In this document: positions 23,209 to 35,000 of the stretch, piece after piece
Numbering within the stretch: the stretch's first letter is position 1
How the letters are laid out: each line of letters starts with the position of its first letter
Assembly: GCA_039111635.1 (NCBI GenBank)
Contig: JBCAQO010000013.1
Coordinates: 992,001 to 1,056,000, forward strand
Length of the DNA stretch: 64,000 nt
Reading direction: 5' to 3'
DNA from: Heterobasidion occidentale
Taxonomy: Eukaryota > Basidiomycota > Agaricomycetes > Russulales > Bondarzewiaceae
Position numbers and translations under genes: made by a program
The notes under the pieces: model-generated
What the model saw: only the letters and a program-made list of their open reading frames with translations
Database searches by the model: none
What the model was told of the DNA's origin: nothing

Positions 23209-24040
23209 ATGGGTTACGTTCGATCCCGCAAATTTTGCTGTTGTCTGCCGGTCAGATTTGGCGTTTTTGTGATGTCCATCCTTGGAATCATTGCAGGTGG
23301 TATTATTGGTGCAATTGGCTGGTATCAGACTGGACATATCAGTGCGTCTCTAAGTTCTGCCGTGCCTTACTTACTGACATTCTTGGAGAGGACTTACATT
23401 TGACGAAAAATAATGAGAGATCGCTTTACGTTGCATCTATCGTCTACACCCTCCTCGCAGTTATATCCCTTTTCGGGTACGTGTATCATTTTATCGTTAT
23501 GATATCTACGCCTACATGTGCTTGCTTTTCATAGTTTGATCGGCGTTATCATCAAGAAGAAGGGCTTTGTGTCCGCATACTCATCGATGGTTTGGATCCA
23601 TCTCGGATTCAATGTCGGCACTGGCGCCTATTTCCTATATACGCTCTTCCACAAGATCGGACAGCAGGATCTGAATGACTGCCAAAGCACCAATGACACC
23701 GACCTAACCCGGGCAGCCTGCAAGAAGGGTTTCGAAATCGCGCGCGGCATATTGGTTGGGATCTACGTCGTTGTTTGGCTTGTCGAGCTTTGTGCATCAT
23801 CTTATTGCTCCACCAGTCGATCCTTCTCATATTCTATTCGCAGGGGGTTGTCTGATCGTGTCCGACTATGTTAGTCAACTCGAAGAGGAGGAGACTCTCG
23901 AATGGCCTCAAGCAGGGACCACCGCCCCACCGGATGCTGCTGCTCCTGCCATGGCCACTACCTACAATTATGGCGCACAGTATGCATTTTCCGCAAACGA
24001 CAACTCTTACGGCAGACAAGGAGCCCCTAATAACGTTTGA
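23209..24040 (+). CDS. Four-helix membrane protein, unknown function
   Basis: Exons: 23209-23341, 23389-23476, 23535-23791 and 23844-24040, all GT-AG, giving 224 residues. The N-terminus is basic and Cys-rich (RSRKFCCCLPVRFGVFVMS), likely palmitoylated, and runs into helix 1 (GIIAGGIIGAIGW). Helix 2 is SIVYTLLAVISLFGLIGVII, helix 3 contains VWIHLGFNVGTGAYFLYTLF, and after a Cys-containing loop (NDCQ...AACKKG) helix 4 is GILVGIYVVVWLVEL. The tail is acidic then Ala/Tyr/Asn-rich (EEEETLEWPQ, NNV end). The layout resembles MARVEL or tetraspan-like proteins common in Agaricomycetes, but no diagnostic motif is visible, so no function is assigned. Start is the ATG at 23209, right after a pyrimidine-rich leader. 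Confidence 0.8.
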
Positions 24041-24576
24041 TCAAGCCGGGAGGGTGATTGTGGTGTATCTTATTCGGAGAACTCGCAGAGTGAAGTGCGC
24101 GCTAATTGACATTCCTTATGAGTATAGTAGAGTCTCAGAATTTCAATCTGAATCGGACATTCGTCGTGTACCTAGTCTGCACAAGACCTAGAAGCTGGCA
24201 ATCTTTACAAAATGTCTGCTCTTGTGTGTAAGTAGGTGTAAGTCCCACCTTGCTCTGTCTCTACTCGCACGCCAACAAAATGATGGACCCTAGCGTGAGG
24301 ACAACGAAGAATGACAAAACCACGTAGAATGAAGAAACTACGGCGAGAAAGGAATTAGTCAGTATAGTTTTACGCGTCTGTAAGAGAACCCAGCAAAAAG
24401 AACGAAAATAAGGAATGGGGTATCTGTAAGTATATATGTAGGTTATGCGTTCAGCATATTTGGAGAAATATGACATTTATCCTTTTAGGAGCTGTGATTT
24501 TTGAGAAAAGACGGGGCCAGCCCCACCATGCGGCCAGTTGAACCCATGCAGCGTACCCCTAGTCGTCCAGATCCAG
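24041..24576. other. Convergent intergenic region
   Basis: 3' flanks of the two neighbouring genes. A minus-strand hydrophobic frame (24261-24476, ending VVLSFFVVLTLGSIILLACE) is open but short and unsupported by splice sites or family resemblance. Confidence 0.3.
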
Positions 24577-25170
24577 CTATAGCGGCGCGCTCAAATATTC
24601 TCCCTCGAATGTGAAGACTATACTCCTGTGGCTTGAACGCCGTGACTGGTGATCGACCCACATGGTAGGATCGTAGGAGGGGCTCGGAAGAGTGAGAGCG
24701 ATGACTGGGATATTAGTTGGGATCATCTCCTTGGACATCACTGATGTGATCCGCTCTTGGATGCTGTTTGGTCTCCCAACGATCAAAGGAGCGGGTTTCC
24801 CGAATCGAACCTTCGGATTGCGACGATCGGCGAAGAGAGGCTTAGTAGAATTAGTGTGATCAAAAGATGTGTGGGTTTTTGAAGAGCCTTTGATGTCAGA
24901 CTTGCTATGGTTCTGCTTCTCACCGGGAGACGCAAGAAGAAGTCGGCGCGGAGATGTGAAAGACGACGACTTCCAGTCCTGTGACAAGACTGGTGATATG
25001 ATGGCTTGTCTGCGCTGTCTGTCCCGTTTTTCGGCTCGTCGGCGACGGTAGAGAGCGACACTGATGCAAAGAACGCTGGAGGTGAATACGAATATGGTGA
25101 CGGCAAGACCGACGTAGGAAAATAGTGAGGATGGGTTTGAAGAAAGTACGGCCATCGTGGAAGGCGCCAT
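24577..25170 (-). CDS. Single-exon one-helix protein, unknown function
   Basis: Uninterrupted 197-residue frame from an ATG at 25170. One transmembrane helix near residues 17-41 (YVGLAVTIFVFTSSVLCISV) is followed by a strongly basic cluster (YRRRRAEKRDRQRRQ), predicting type III or I orientation with the tail in the cytosol. The tail is Ser/Lys-rich and low in predicted structure, with KVRFGKPAPLIVGRP and SYDPTMWVDHQSRRS. Small single-helix proteins with a basic juxtamembrane patch and a disordered tail are frequent in Agaricomycetes and mostly uncharacterised. No family assigned. Codon use and the intact long frame support a real gene. Confidence 0.65.
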   Translation of the reverse strand: MAPSTMAVLSSNPSSLFSYVGLAVTIFVFTSSVLCISVALYRRRRAEKRDRQRRQAIISPVLSQDWKSSSFTSPRRLLLASPGEKQNHSKSDIKGSSKTHTSFDHTNSTKPLFADRRNPKVRFGKPAPLIVGRPNSIQERITSVMSKEMIPTNIPVIALTLPSPSYDPTMWVDHQSRRSSHRSIVFTFEGEYLSAPL

Positions 25171-25899
25171 GACAATGCTACGAGCAACGGGGGGCTCTGG
25201 GTGGCATAGCAGCGCCAGAGGGATTCTATACTGTCGCCTTGGCTGGTCCGAGCATATCGTGATTCACAAGCATGTATGTCTACAATCCCACAAGTCAACC
25301 CTGAAGGTCAATTAACACCAATGGAAGGACGCAGCTGTAGGGGTTCCCATTCGAACTTACAAAGGAATGTGAGGTCGTCAGTTTGAAAGATTAGCCGAAA
25401 TTATCTAGGGTTATCTAGGGTATAACTAGAACATGGGGTTGACATTCTGTACATTGCAACAGAGTATTCGACTGCTAATCGTGAAGTCGATCCATGTGTT
25501 TACTGATAAAACCACGGAATCCAGTAAGCTTGGTCGACAGCATGGAAACAGGCTGAGTAGCGTCTTCCGCTAGGGAATGCGATAGTAGCGGAACGCTGAA
25601 AGGGAATCGTGCGAGTCAATTTGCTGAATCAGTGAATGAGTTACTCCAACACATACGAGAAACTGTGCGTACGTTGATTCATGAATGTGTGTGTGCTGAT
25701 GATGGTGACGATCATAAGACGTTACCTAACAGCTAAATGCAACGTTAATGTATAGTGTTAAGTAGACCCACAGGCTTTGGGCTCGCCCAACGATGTACCC
25801 CAACAGTAACTGCATGCAATGGAACCTGGAGAAAATGTATCAATTATAAATGATCGACATGCCTTGATGCATACCTGAGTGACGTGGTAATTAACCCCG
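25171..25899. other. Non-coding region
   Basis: Nothing recognised beyond a short tandem duplication TTATCTAGGG x2 near 25400-25420. Likely promoter of the 24.6-25.2 kb gene. Confidence 0.3.
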
Positions 25900-25939
25900 C
25901 CCGGAGCTTTGTTATGATTGGAATATTTGCCGGTCGTTT

Positions 25940-27200
25940 CTGGACGTGTGGTCCTCATCCATTCGAGCTAAGCATGTACTCAAACCTCGATCCGAATCGC
26001 GAGAAAGACTGTTCGACAACCTGCGAGGCCATGACTGCATCCACTGGACTCCAGATGCAGATTTCTTCAATGTATCCCATGAATGGAGTCAGCACTTTGG
26101 ATGAAAGGCCGACATTGTAATAAAGATAGATGACAATTCATAAGTCTGCGGTCAAAATATGATGAGGTCAGCCCATAAGGAAATTGATGACAGCATCTTA
26201 ACTGGCGAAGGGCCAAATGCGTTGGGCAGCACCTTGTGAGATTTTTCTATTGTTTTCATGAAGTTAGGTCAACCATGCAGATCTGGAGGAATGTCAAGAC
26301 TCACGAATATCAACATCAGACCAGTTATGGCACTCATAATAAGGGAAAACTCTAGATGCAATGTATGAGGATCCGGTGCAGAGCAAATCGCCTTTTTCAA
26401 CTTGCGACCCGTCCAAGTCTTTCATTCTATAGAAACACATTGAACAGTGTGAGTCGCAGCAGGGATCTTAATGGTGTTCACATACTTCGCGCTACCTTTG
26501 CAATATCTTGGTGGTTAAAATACAACGCGCTCGCATTCACAATATGGATGAGATACATAGAGCTGTCGGCACCCAGTTCGTTTCGTATTGAATGTGTCCG
26601 GACCAAGGATTTGAAGAAGGAAGGGCACAATGATCGATCCATGAGATGAGAGCAAACGAGAGCTATAATGAGAGGGCGACAATTCAGTAGGAGATGTGTG
26701 ACTACGACCATCCATGGTCAAGAAAAACGAGACCACGACCCCAAAGAGCCTCTGAACTGCACGGCAGAGCCTATGAAACTGCGCACAGCGCACGACTCGA
26801 TACTCCAATGCTTCTCCTTCAAAGATTGCGGTCTTCCATGATCTATCACTGTTAGGCGACAGGTGGTTCCAAAAAGGTCATGTCTACCGTCTCCAGTAAC
26901 CCAGCAGTCGGCGGCGTCATAGCTCGAGCATAACAAGCAATCGTCGATACACCCTACACGAAGGTGATTCAGGAAAGAAGTCGCTCGCGGTGAGACGAAC
27001 GGCAAAAGACTCACCAACAAACGTAAACGTAAAGGGTCGTCGAATTCGCGTCGAGCGTCAACATACGCGTGGCAAGTAGTAACATCACAGCGAAAGGTAG
27101 AAATGACAATGGAGCCTACTTTCAGTCACAGACACGTTGGGAAGCATCACGGATGTCGCCCAAAGTATGTTGACACGGACCGATAGGGTATATGTAATCC
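25940..27200 (-). CDS. Unidentified coding-like blocks, minus strand
   Basis: Several open blocks flanked by plausible GT-AG sites line up on the minus strand. Reading from high to low coordinates: near 27110-27020 VDARREFDDPLRLRLL, spliced to TIACYARAMTPPTAGLLETV (about 26955-26870), then SWKTAIFEGEALEYRVV and RCAQFHRLCRAVQRLFG (26850-26745), then SMYLIHIVNASALYF and NHQDIAKVARSM (26580-26480), then GDLLCTGSSYIASRVFPYYE (26430-26310), and last GYIEEICIWSPVDAVMASQV (26080-26030). I recognise no family. Frames do not all join cleanly by eye, so this could be an intact gene with lost bases, a decayed gene, or chance. It lies in a gene-poor stretch upstream of YKT6's 3' end. Confidence 0.3.
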
Positions 27201-27703
27201 TTCCAGAACTCTCCAGTTTATGACAGTTCATGCCACCGTAGAGAGGCAAGTATGAACCGTATCTACCTGTCAGACAGGATCAAGTTCACTCCCTTGATTT
27301 CCGTCATCCCGCTCTGTCGACATCCGCCTCTGGTCGCAACCCACCCAACGATCGTCATTGTGAAATCAGAATTGGACCTCGCGTTCATCAGAGCTCGGTA
27401 ACGCCTCTCCCGACGAAACGAGGGCTCGGACGAGAAATGCGCATAGTCATTGTCAGCACTGTGAAGAATTTGCTTGCCGTAGTGTGAAGGAGTTGCTGAG
27501 ACCATGTGTTACTGAGAAATGTAGACTAGGACTCAATGAAGCTATGCTGCGACCATGCCTACGCGCCGCGCGGTGCATCCCAGTGACGGCAAAGCAGCAA
27601 AAAAAGAAGTCCATGGGTATGAAGATTAGTGTACACCGGAATGACAGATAGCGTATGGATGCGGAAGACGGAGAAGCAGAGAGGTAATATTGAGTGGTGT
27701 GTT
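27201..27703. other. 3' flank of YKT6
   Basis: No gene supported. Minus-strand frames here are read-through of YKT6 introns. Confidence 0.3.
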
Positions 27704-28525
27704 TCACATAACGGAGCAGCAACTGTTTTGCTAACGATGATATTAAATTTGAGGAAAAGCACAAGATATTGTAGAAGACGACGAACCTTTTTCGCTGTCT
27801 TGTAAAACATCTTGCTCTGAGCCGACAACGCGGTCGAGCGCTCGACCAGATTATCCAACTTCTCTCCCCTCTCTAGCACAGACTCGATTGTCTTATGCTG
27901 AATGCAAGCGTGATTAAAATCCGACAATGCAGGATCCATGATTCTTAAAACAATCTCTCAGAGAGATATAAGGATCAGATGCTTACCAGAATGATCTTGG
28001 TCTCATCTAATTCCTGCTGTACCCTCATAATATTATCTGCCTGCCGAGGGTCCTGATATTTCTGAATGTACGTGTTGATGTCGGGGAACGAGATAGCAGA
28101 GGGGTTCGAGAAGGAGGACTGGGGGACTTTGGCAGTGAATTCGTCAAGGATCTTCGTGAGCAGGGAGAATGCAGGTCGGGCAGGGTACTCCATATCAGTA
28201 ACAATGACGGCTGAAGTACGCACAAATGCGATCCGCGATGCAAGAACGTGAGCTGATCAAGCAGCTGCAACATCACGATATACGCACCAGACAGCTGTTC
28301 AGCACCACCACGGTTGTACACATGGGCGGTGTAGTTGTTTTCTTGAACGGTCTGCCGCTGGCCTTGAGACGTCCTTTCTGCGACGGTCTTCGTAAAAAAT
28401 GTCATGAACTCGCCAACAGAGCCCTTCTGGTAGAACGAGAACGAAGATAAGTCGGATGCTTGGCTAAGAATGGCACTTGGACCAGATGGAGGAGAAAGGA
28501 CAACAGCGAGGGAGTATATCTTCAT
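27704..28525 (-). CDS. YKT6: YKT6, longin-domain R-SNARE
   Basis: Ykt6 is a membrane-anchored R-SNARE that serves ER-Golgi, endosomal, vacuolar and autophagosome fusion; it has no transmembrane helix and is held by lipids on its C-terminal cysteines. Exons: 28525-28288, 28210-27987, 27897-27787 and 27730-27704. The longin domain begins MKIYSLAVV and contains [37 protein letters not shown] and MEYPARPA. The SNARE helix is [15 protein letters not shown], then [20 protein letters not shown] with the central R of the R-SNARE layer, ending [20 protein letters not shown] residues. The last exon is only 27 bases and encodes QNSCCSVM, a CCaaX box for farnesylation and palmitoylation. About 200 residues, normal; frame intact. 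Confidence 0.95.
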
Positions 28526-30134
28526 GGTTACAGTGTGGTCTGCAGATAGGCACAGTGCAGATGCTGCTCAGTGCTGTACGTGCTAACGTTGGGCTGTCGA
28601 CAGTGGTTTGAACGCCCAGTTATTACGTAACCAAATGGGCTCAGCGGCCTCGAGCGGCCCCCGAAACTCTTCCTGCGATTGTCGAAGAAAAATATTGCAG
28701 TAGGCCATGACTCTATGGGCATGTCTGTACAAGGTGGTATCATAGTCCACCTAGATCAAAAAGATCGAACCTCAAATTATTGGCAGACAACGATCAGCAT
28801 ATGCGCCGCCCCAGGCGAATCTCTCTGAATCTCTACTATAGACAGTGAAGCATGTCAAAGGACATGTCACTCCAAATTGTCTTCTCCTTTGTTGCACACA
28901 TGATACTGCCAGATTAGTGTTCTTCTCGCCGTGGGTGCAATGCCGATATCAGGTGATGAGGGGTACTACCTTTTCAACTCATCTTGTCCGTATTTTTAGA
29001 AATGGACCATCGAACCATCGAGTGCCAATCATGGAGCGTACCATGCCCCTCGGCACTCAGAATATTTTTCAATCTCTCCAGACATGCTCAATGATCGTAC
29101 AGATGCGCAACTCTTAACAAACTTGGAGGTTGCCATGTTACATATTGTTGCTTGATATGCAGGGGAGGACCAACAAAGAAGCAACTAGAAGGCGATCAGT
29201 GTATTCTTGGGTGAGATATAAAAACGATAGGAATGTCCCGCTCTACCAAGCAGCTCCAAGAATCATTCCACATGCCCATCTTCGGCATGGAATTCTCAAT
29301 AGTCCTGCAGATTGATAGAAGTCAGCAGAGGATTGACAAGCGATCCTTATCTTCATATTCTCGGATCATGGATCATTTAGCACGCGGGATGAACGTTTGA
29401 ACGCATGCAAAGATCCAGGTCACTATGTGGACGGATGAGGTGAGATTGCGGATTGTCGGTTCTAAATCACGAATATTTATTGAGCACAATGCAATACGCC
29501 GGCCTAAATCATGACACGGCGGGTGTTACTCGCCTAGAAGTGGAGGACATTGAGGATCGGACACCTATGCGTTCTCAAATCGAATATGAGCACGTCAGAC
29601 AGCTCACCTTGAATGTTGATTCAGCCATTAAGCGGGAATGCTTTCCCGACGTTCCCGCTTGTTATCACCGAGTACCTGTCACACAGTCGTAGGCTACGTG
29701 AGGTTGGTCAGATAGCTTGCTGACCCCGATGAGCAATTATGAAACTGATACTGACTCTCACGACAACCAATGTAAATTTGTCATGGCCCACCCAAGATAG
29801 GCTATGCTTCTTGTGGTCTTATGAGCGACTCCAGGACCCCTGACAACCACCTGAGATGTTCGTGTCCGGAGGCGGTCGTCGACGCCGGGACAGCAGGTCC
29901 TCTACTGGTCCGGTTCACGCCGGAAATGGGATCGGACCTCAGTCAGCAGGTCGTTTCACGCCGGAATCGGGCCTCGAACCTCTAAAAATCGCAAAAAATT
30001 CCGGAAAAATAGAAATATGTTCTATGGCATGTCTTTGAGCACAATGAAAGCTTGAGCATTGTAATAAAAGTAAGAAACTCGTAAGGAGTCAACAGCATTT
30101 GAAAAAGCATGATAATGTGAATTACAAGGCCATG
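28526..30134. other. Gene-poor region
   Basis: 1.6 kb without a recognised gene. The longest clean frame is 29453-29692 (79 codons, plus), with no family resemblance. The right part carries one arm of an inverted repeat (from 29827). Confidence 0.3.
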
Positions 30135-30690
30135 TCAATCATCCTCATCATCCAAGACCTCTTCGATATTCCGTTTGCGGCCAACAATCACCTTGATTGC
30201 ACTTCGAAGGTCCTTTTCCCTGCCTGTGAGTGCTTCCAGATAGCGGCTATCCGGAACCACGAGTGCTATAGAAGCACCTTGAATCCGAATAGGATAAGTT
30301 AGCATGACAAGGAATGTATGTGACGGCCGCAAAGCATGGAGCGTCACAGCGTGCGGCGTCAATGGAGACGTAGCAGGGATAATGCGGAAATACTTAGTAG
30401 TGTGCCGAGTTCCTGCTAACATTGGCTCGTATATCTCAGCTGCGACATTCGACATAGCAGAGATCAATGTGGCTTCATCTGCCCAGCCGTGGACCCTCTG
30501 GGTCGACACCGGATAAGCATCGGACCTCCTAGCAATGGAGGGCTTCACGCCGGGCAAAAGATCGAACATGATCGTCCAAATGTGCCGTTCGACGCCGGAA
30601 AAGCCCTCGGAGCTCGGCGCTGACGCGCCGGTTTTACGCCGGATCCAGGTACTAACATCCCAGGTGGTTTTCAGGGGTCCTGCGACTCCA
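29827..30690. repeat. Inverted repeat arms with ACGCCGG motifs
   Basis: The plus strand at 29833-29860 (GGACCCCTGACAACCACCTG and following GATGTT) recurs inverted at about 30652-30679, differing at two or three bases over some 28. Around both arms the word TTCACGCCGGAA or close variants recurs (29914, 29955, 30544, 30588, 30634), as does ATCGGACCTC (29930 and 30518). The arms enclose about 0.8 kb and overlap the 5' part of the minus-strand frame 30713-30135. No transposase is visible; it may be a foldback or MITE-like element or remains of a dispersed repeat. Confidence 0.5.
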
Positions 30691-30713
30691 TCAACTCCCA
30701 AAGTCACATGCAT
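30135..30713 (-). CDS. Unidentified open frame spanning a repeat arm
   Basis: Open for over 200 codons; the first ATG in frame is at 30713, giving 192 residues. The first 60-70 residues are encoded by repeat-like DNA (GASAPSSEGFSGVE, LLPGVKPSIARRS). The rest looks more protein-like: ATLISAMSNVAAEIYEP, KYFRIIPATSPLTPHAVTLH, HTFLVMLTYPIRIQGASIAL, and a basic-acidic end GRKRNIEEVLDDEDD. A plausible acceptor (CCCAGAG at about 30500) would separate the two parts. I cannot assign a family. It may be the 3' exon of a gene whose 5' part was replaced by repeat insertion. Confidence 0.35.
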   Translation of the reverse strand: MHVTLGVDGVAGPLKTTWDVSTWIRRKTGASAPSSEGFSGVERHIWTIMFDLLPGVKPSIARRSDAYPVSTQRVHGWADEATLISAMSNVAAEIYEPMLAGTRHTTKYFRIIPATSPLTPHAVTLHALRPSHTFLVMLTYPIRIQGASIALVVPDSRYLEALTGREKDLRSAIKVIVGRKRNIEEVLDDEDD

Positions 30714-32040
30714 ATCGTAGAGAAGCAAGAAGAATACAGGCGCACGGCTGCTCACGGCATCGCAAGGCCGAGAGGAAAGGTCGAGGGATCAAAATGACCT
30801 GTTAAGGAAGGGATGTGTGTAGCGAGACGGAAGAAGCCGATTGCCTCGCCTATCTTCGAGTGTACTTGATGTGGGCGCCGTCGTTTGTTGGCTGATCAAA
30901 ATAAGGCAAACCACAGCAGGGGATCTCGGCACTTCCATGAAAGAACACCTAAAAGAGATTCGAGGGCAAGGATAGGAAAGCCACAATTAGATTCCTATTC
31001 TCGAAAGACAAAGTAGCATGGAATGTCGTTCGAACACAAATGCAAAAGGCAGTCCCTGAGGGAGATAAGCATGCATCGGCGTCGCACGAACATCGGTGAG
31101 GGTACTTGCTGAAGCCAAAAAGGTCGCTTGATGAGAGGCTCAAAGTACGAGATAGAAGCAAAGACCAAGCAATCAGAAGCCTTTGGCGTCAAGGATTTAA
31201 AGAGTAGATGGCGGGTACAAGTCGCGGTGTTCGCACGAGCATGAATGATCACTGCCGAGTATAGTGTGACATGGGTGCACCCGCAGCATGTGTTGATGTG
31301 GAGGCTTCCGAATCAGACGAACCAAAAGGCGATAGCATTTGCATACCTTTCAAGAATGCAGCCTTAGTAGGTTGCAGTGTGAAAATACAGTTTCTGTGGC
31401 TGACACAAAGACAGTATCAAGTCTTTCCAGGTAAAACGAAAAAAAATGGGGCACACCAGTGGCACACCGGAGGTAAATTGTGAGCGGTGCTTATAAGTAG
31501 ATCAGGAGACAGGACTGAGACAGGATGGGAGAAGACGGCTCGAAGAAGGAAACAAGAGCCAAGGCACGCCAATTTCGCCGATTGCGACTCCACGTGGCAA
31601 TTTCACGTGATCACGAAGTCGAGTGCTGCAACGCAACCGGCGGGGGCAAACACTGGCTCGAAGGTACACCAACAGCTCACTACCTGGTTCCCTTCTTACC
31701 CTCTCCACCTCATCAGCTACGACATCCACGACATCCTTGACGCACACCTCTATATTCCACGGCGCATCCACGCATACCCCATAACATCAGACTTGCGCTC
31801 GCAACAGCCTCATCTCGGACTTATTCATCTCGGGAGACCTTATCTCTGAGTGAAGGAACCGTGAAAATTTGCCCCTCTTGCACGCAAATACTCTCTCTTG
31901 TTGCTAAGGGCCGACCATCACATTCCCCTGTGGTTCGATTATACCTTTGACGATTTCCGACGACTTTCCCCTCCCCCCTTCGGATACCTGCCGATTTATT
32001 CTTCAGCAGACGGAGTGCTTAAATTTATAGAAGGAATGAA
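30714..32040. other. Upstream region of OPT transporter
   Basis: 1.3 kb with no recognised gene; short frames on both strands without splice support. Presumed promoter of the transporter at 32041. Confidence 0.3.
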
Positions 32041-35000
32041 ATGTCCTCGTCTGTCGCAGAATCACAGCGCCAGAGCGGGTCCTACGAATACAGCTTGCGT
32101 GACGAGGAGAAGTCGACAGGTAATGTTTGTGCCTCCTGATATTCTTCTTTGTTGACTCCTTGTCTAGACGACCACGCCAGTGCAGCACGTGCTGCGGAAT
32201 CTTTCGTGCAAAATATTAACAGCTATGGACGCTCCTCCCCTGAATTCTTTGACCCAAACTACGATTCCGACGATACTGGTTTCGGTGAGTCGATCGAATA
32301 GTACTATGCACCCGCAGTACATTACCATAGCTCACTCCCTCTTCCTCACTGGACCTTTAGAGGATGATTCGCCCTATCCCGAGGTCCGTGCGGCCGTTGC
32401 AAATTTTGATGACCCGGATATGCCTGTGTCGACACTTCGGGCATGGACGCTCGGTATCTTCTGGGCGATCGTACTCCCCGGAATTAACCAGTTCTTCTAC
32501 TTCCGCTATCCCTCTATTATGGTTACCGGAGTAAGTGGACTCGTGCCAATAACCGCTTTCTTCGATGTGTGGCTACTAATCAAACATACACTCTGTATTG
32601 TAGCTGGTGGTACAGCTCTTAGCATTTCCCATGGGCCGATTATGGGCATATTCAATACCCGCTGTACGAATATTAGGCATATCATTGAACCCCGGTCCGT
32701 TCACTATCAAAGAACATGTGAAACGCGCCTCAGTATCTTACCTTGATACACTGCTGATTATTGTTCTAGGTATTGATTACCATAATGGCTGGTGTGGGTG
32801 CACAGACCGCCTATGCCGTGCGTATTTCGTTCTCCCTCTCTTTCGCTACGTTTGACGTGCCTTGCAGACGGATATCATTGCAGTTCAGAAAGTCTATTAT
32901 AATCAATCATTTAATTTTATATGTGAGTGCACATCTCCCCAGTAACGGTGCAACCTGACCGCTGTATTGCAGACCAGTGGATGCTCGTCATGTCAACCCA
33001 ACTTATTGGATTTTCGATCGGAGGCGTCGCGCGGCGTTTCCTTGTCGCACCGCCATCGATGAGTATGGAATTTGTTGGGTCCTTCCCACGCTATTCCTTG
33101 ACGACGTTGCTCTACAGTCTGGCCAAATACTCTGGTCATGTGTGCTTTATTCAACACACTGCATTCTCAGACCTATGCAGGGCCTGGAGCGCTAACCGGC
33201 ATGACGAGAGAGCGATTTTTTACATACGCTTTCCTTTGCTCAATGGTCTGGTGTAAGCAGGCATATCCTCGCAGGTCCTCTTCGTGTACTGATCTCAGAA
33301 TGGTACAGACTTTCTCCCTGGATACCTGTTCCAGGCGTTAAGGTGCGCATGCATGATTCCGTATACCATAGCTCACCCTGATCTTTCCCCCCTCTACTTA
33401 GCATGTTCAGCTGGGTCTGTTGGATAGTCCCGAACAACGTCGTGAGTCATGGCTTTTGTCACGTCTCAAAAACGCACCGTGACTATTGGAGCAGGTTGTA
33501 AATCAGTTATTTGGGTACGTTCCTGTACAGATCAATGGTGCTTATTTGAAGTTAACAAGGTATCAGTTATAGGAGTGGATTGGGACTATCCATGCTGTCT
33601 TTTGATTGGAATCAAATTGCGTTCACCGGAAGCCCGTGAGTAGTTAAGCTCATCATGCCATCACTCACCGGCTAAATCATGCTTTTTTCAGGCTTGCAAC
33701 ACCCTGTAAATCTTCTCTTACCTGAAGAATGGAAGGCTTAATTACTGATGCATCATTACTCATCCAGGGTGGGCTGAAGCAAATATTCTCGCCAGTTTTA
33801 TTTTCTTCTACTGTACGTACTGACTTTCCTTTTCACCGGCAATGACATGGTTCTAAACCTCGACGTAGGGATTTTAACACCTGTGCTTTATGTGAGTATC
33901 TATCATGGCCTTGGAAGCACGCTCATAGGATATGCCAGTACACAAACGTGTGGCACAGTCAATATTTGCCGTAAGTTATACTGCTATGCAGAAGCAGATT
34001 TTTCCTCTAATTTGTCTGAAGAATATCCTCTCGCTTCGCATACGATAACACTGGCCAAGAATATAACGTCACCAGGATCATCAATCCCGATGCGAGTCTC
34101 AATGTCGACGCGTATAAAGAATATAGTCCTCTTTTCTTATCGTACGCTCTCTTTCTGACGTTGAGAACAAAAGTGACAACTCATCTTACTGTCTCCATAC
34201 AGAATGACCTTTGCAATATCCTACGGGCTCTCGTTCGCTTCGATCACAGCGACGATCACACATTCTCTCATCCATTTCTGGAAGCCAATCAAAATATATT
34301 TTGGCCGCTCATTACGGGAGCAGCCTGATATCCACGCCCAATTGATGTCTAGATATGCTCAAGGTATTGCGCAATCATGCCCGACAGTATCGACTAATTT
34401 TAAAGTGGATATCTTCAGTTCCTGAGTGGTGGTATGCCTGTATATTCGGTGACGCTTTTTCCTGGCCTGAGAGTCAAATTTCTGCTCATCGACATGGACA
34501 CTCTAGTTGTGACGTTCACTTTTGCATGCTTGTGCATCGAATTGTGGTCGACTGGGATGGAGATCTGGGCTCTTTGCATTGCTCTACTCATTGGTAAATG
34601 CCTGCGCCTCATGTCGAAACTTGCCAATTGCTGACAGTACCAACAGCTCTTGTGTATTTGATACCCGTAGGCATGTAGAACCGTCGTTTATTCTACTAGC
34701 GGTCTTTCATAACGGAATGGTCCTACTTCCTCCAGGAATGATCCAAGCCATCACAAATCGCCAAGTTGGATTAAAGTAAGTGTCTCACACGGAGCTCCGA
34801 CCTTGAAACAATTTCCTGAATTTGATCTTAGTGTACTGAGCGAACTTATTGTTGGATTCATGTTACCGGGCAAACCTGTCGCCATGATGATGTAAGTCTC
34901 AACCTGGGAGTCTCGCCTGAAACAAATTTGAACTACCTTAACAGGTTCAAGGTGTGTTTGCTCTGCGGTTGTGACTACATATATTGATCTGCGGATCAGA

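Noticed and set aside
24261..24476. Small hydrophobic minus-strand protein (71 codons)
   Set aside because: Not linked to splice sites or a known small membrane family, and lies between convergent 3' ends.
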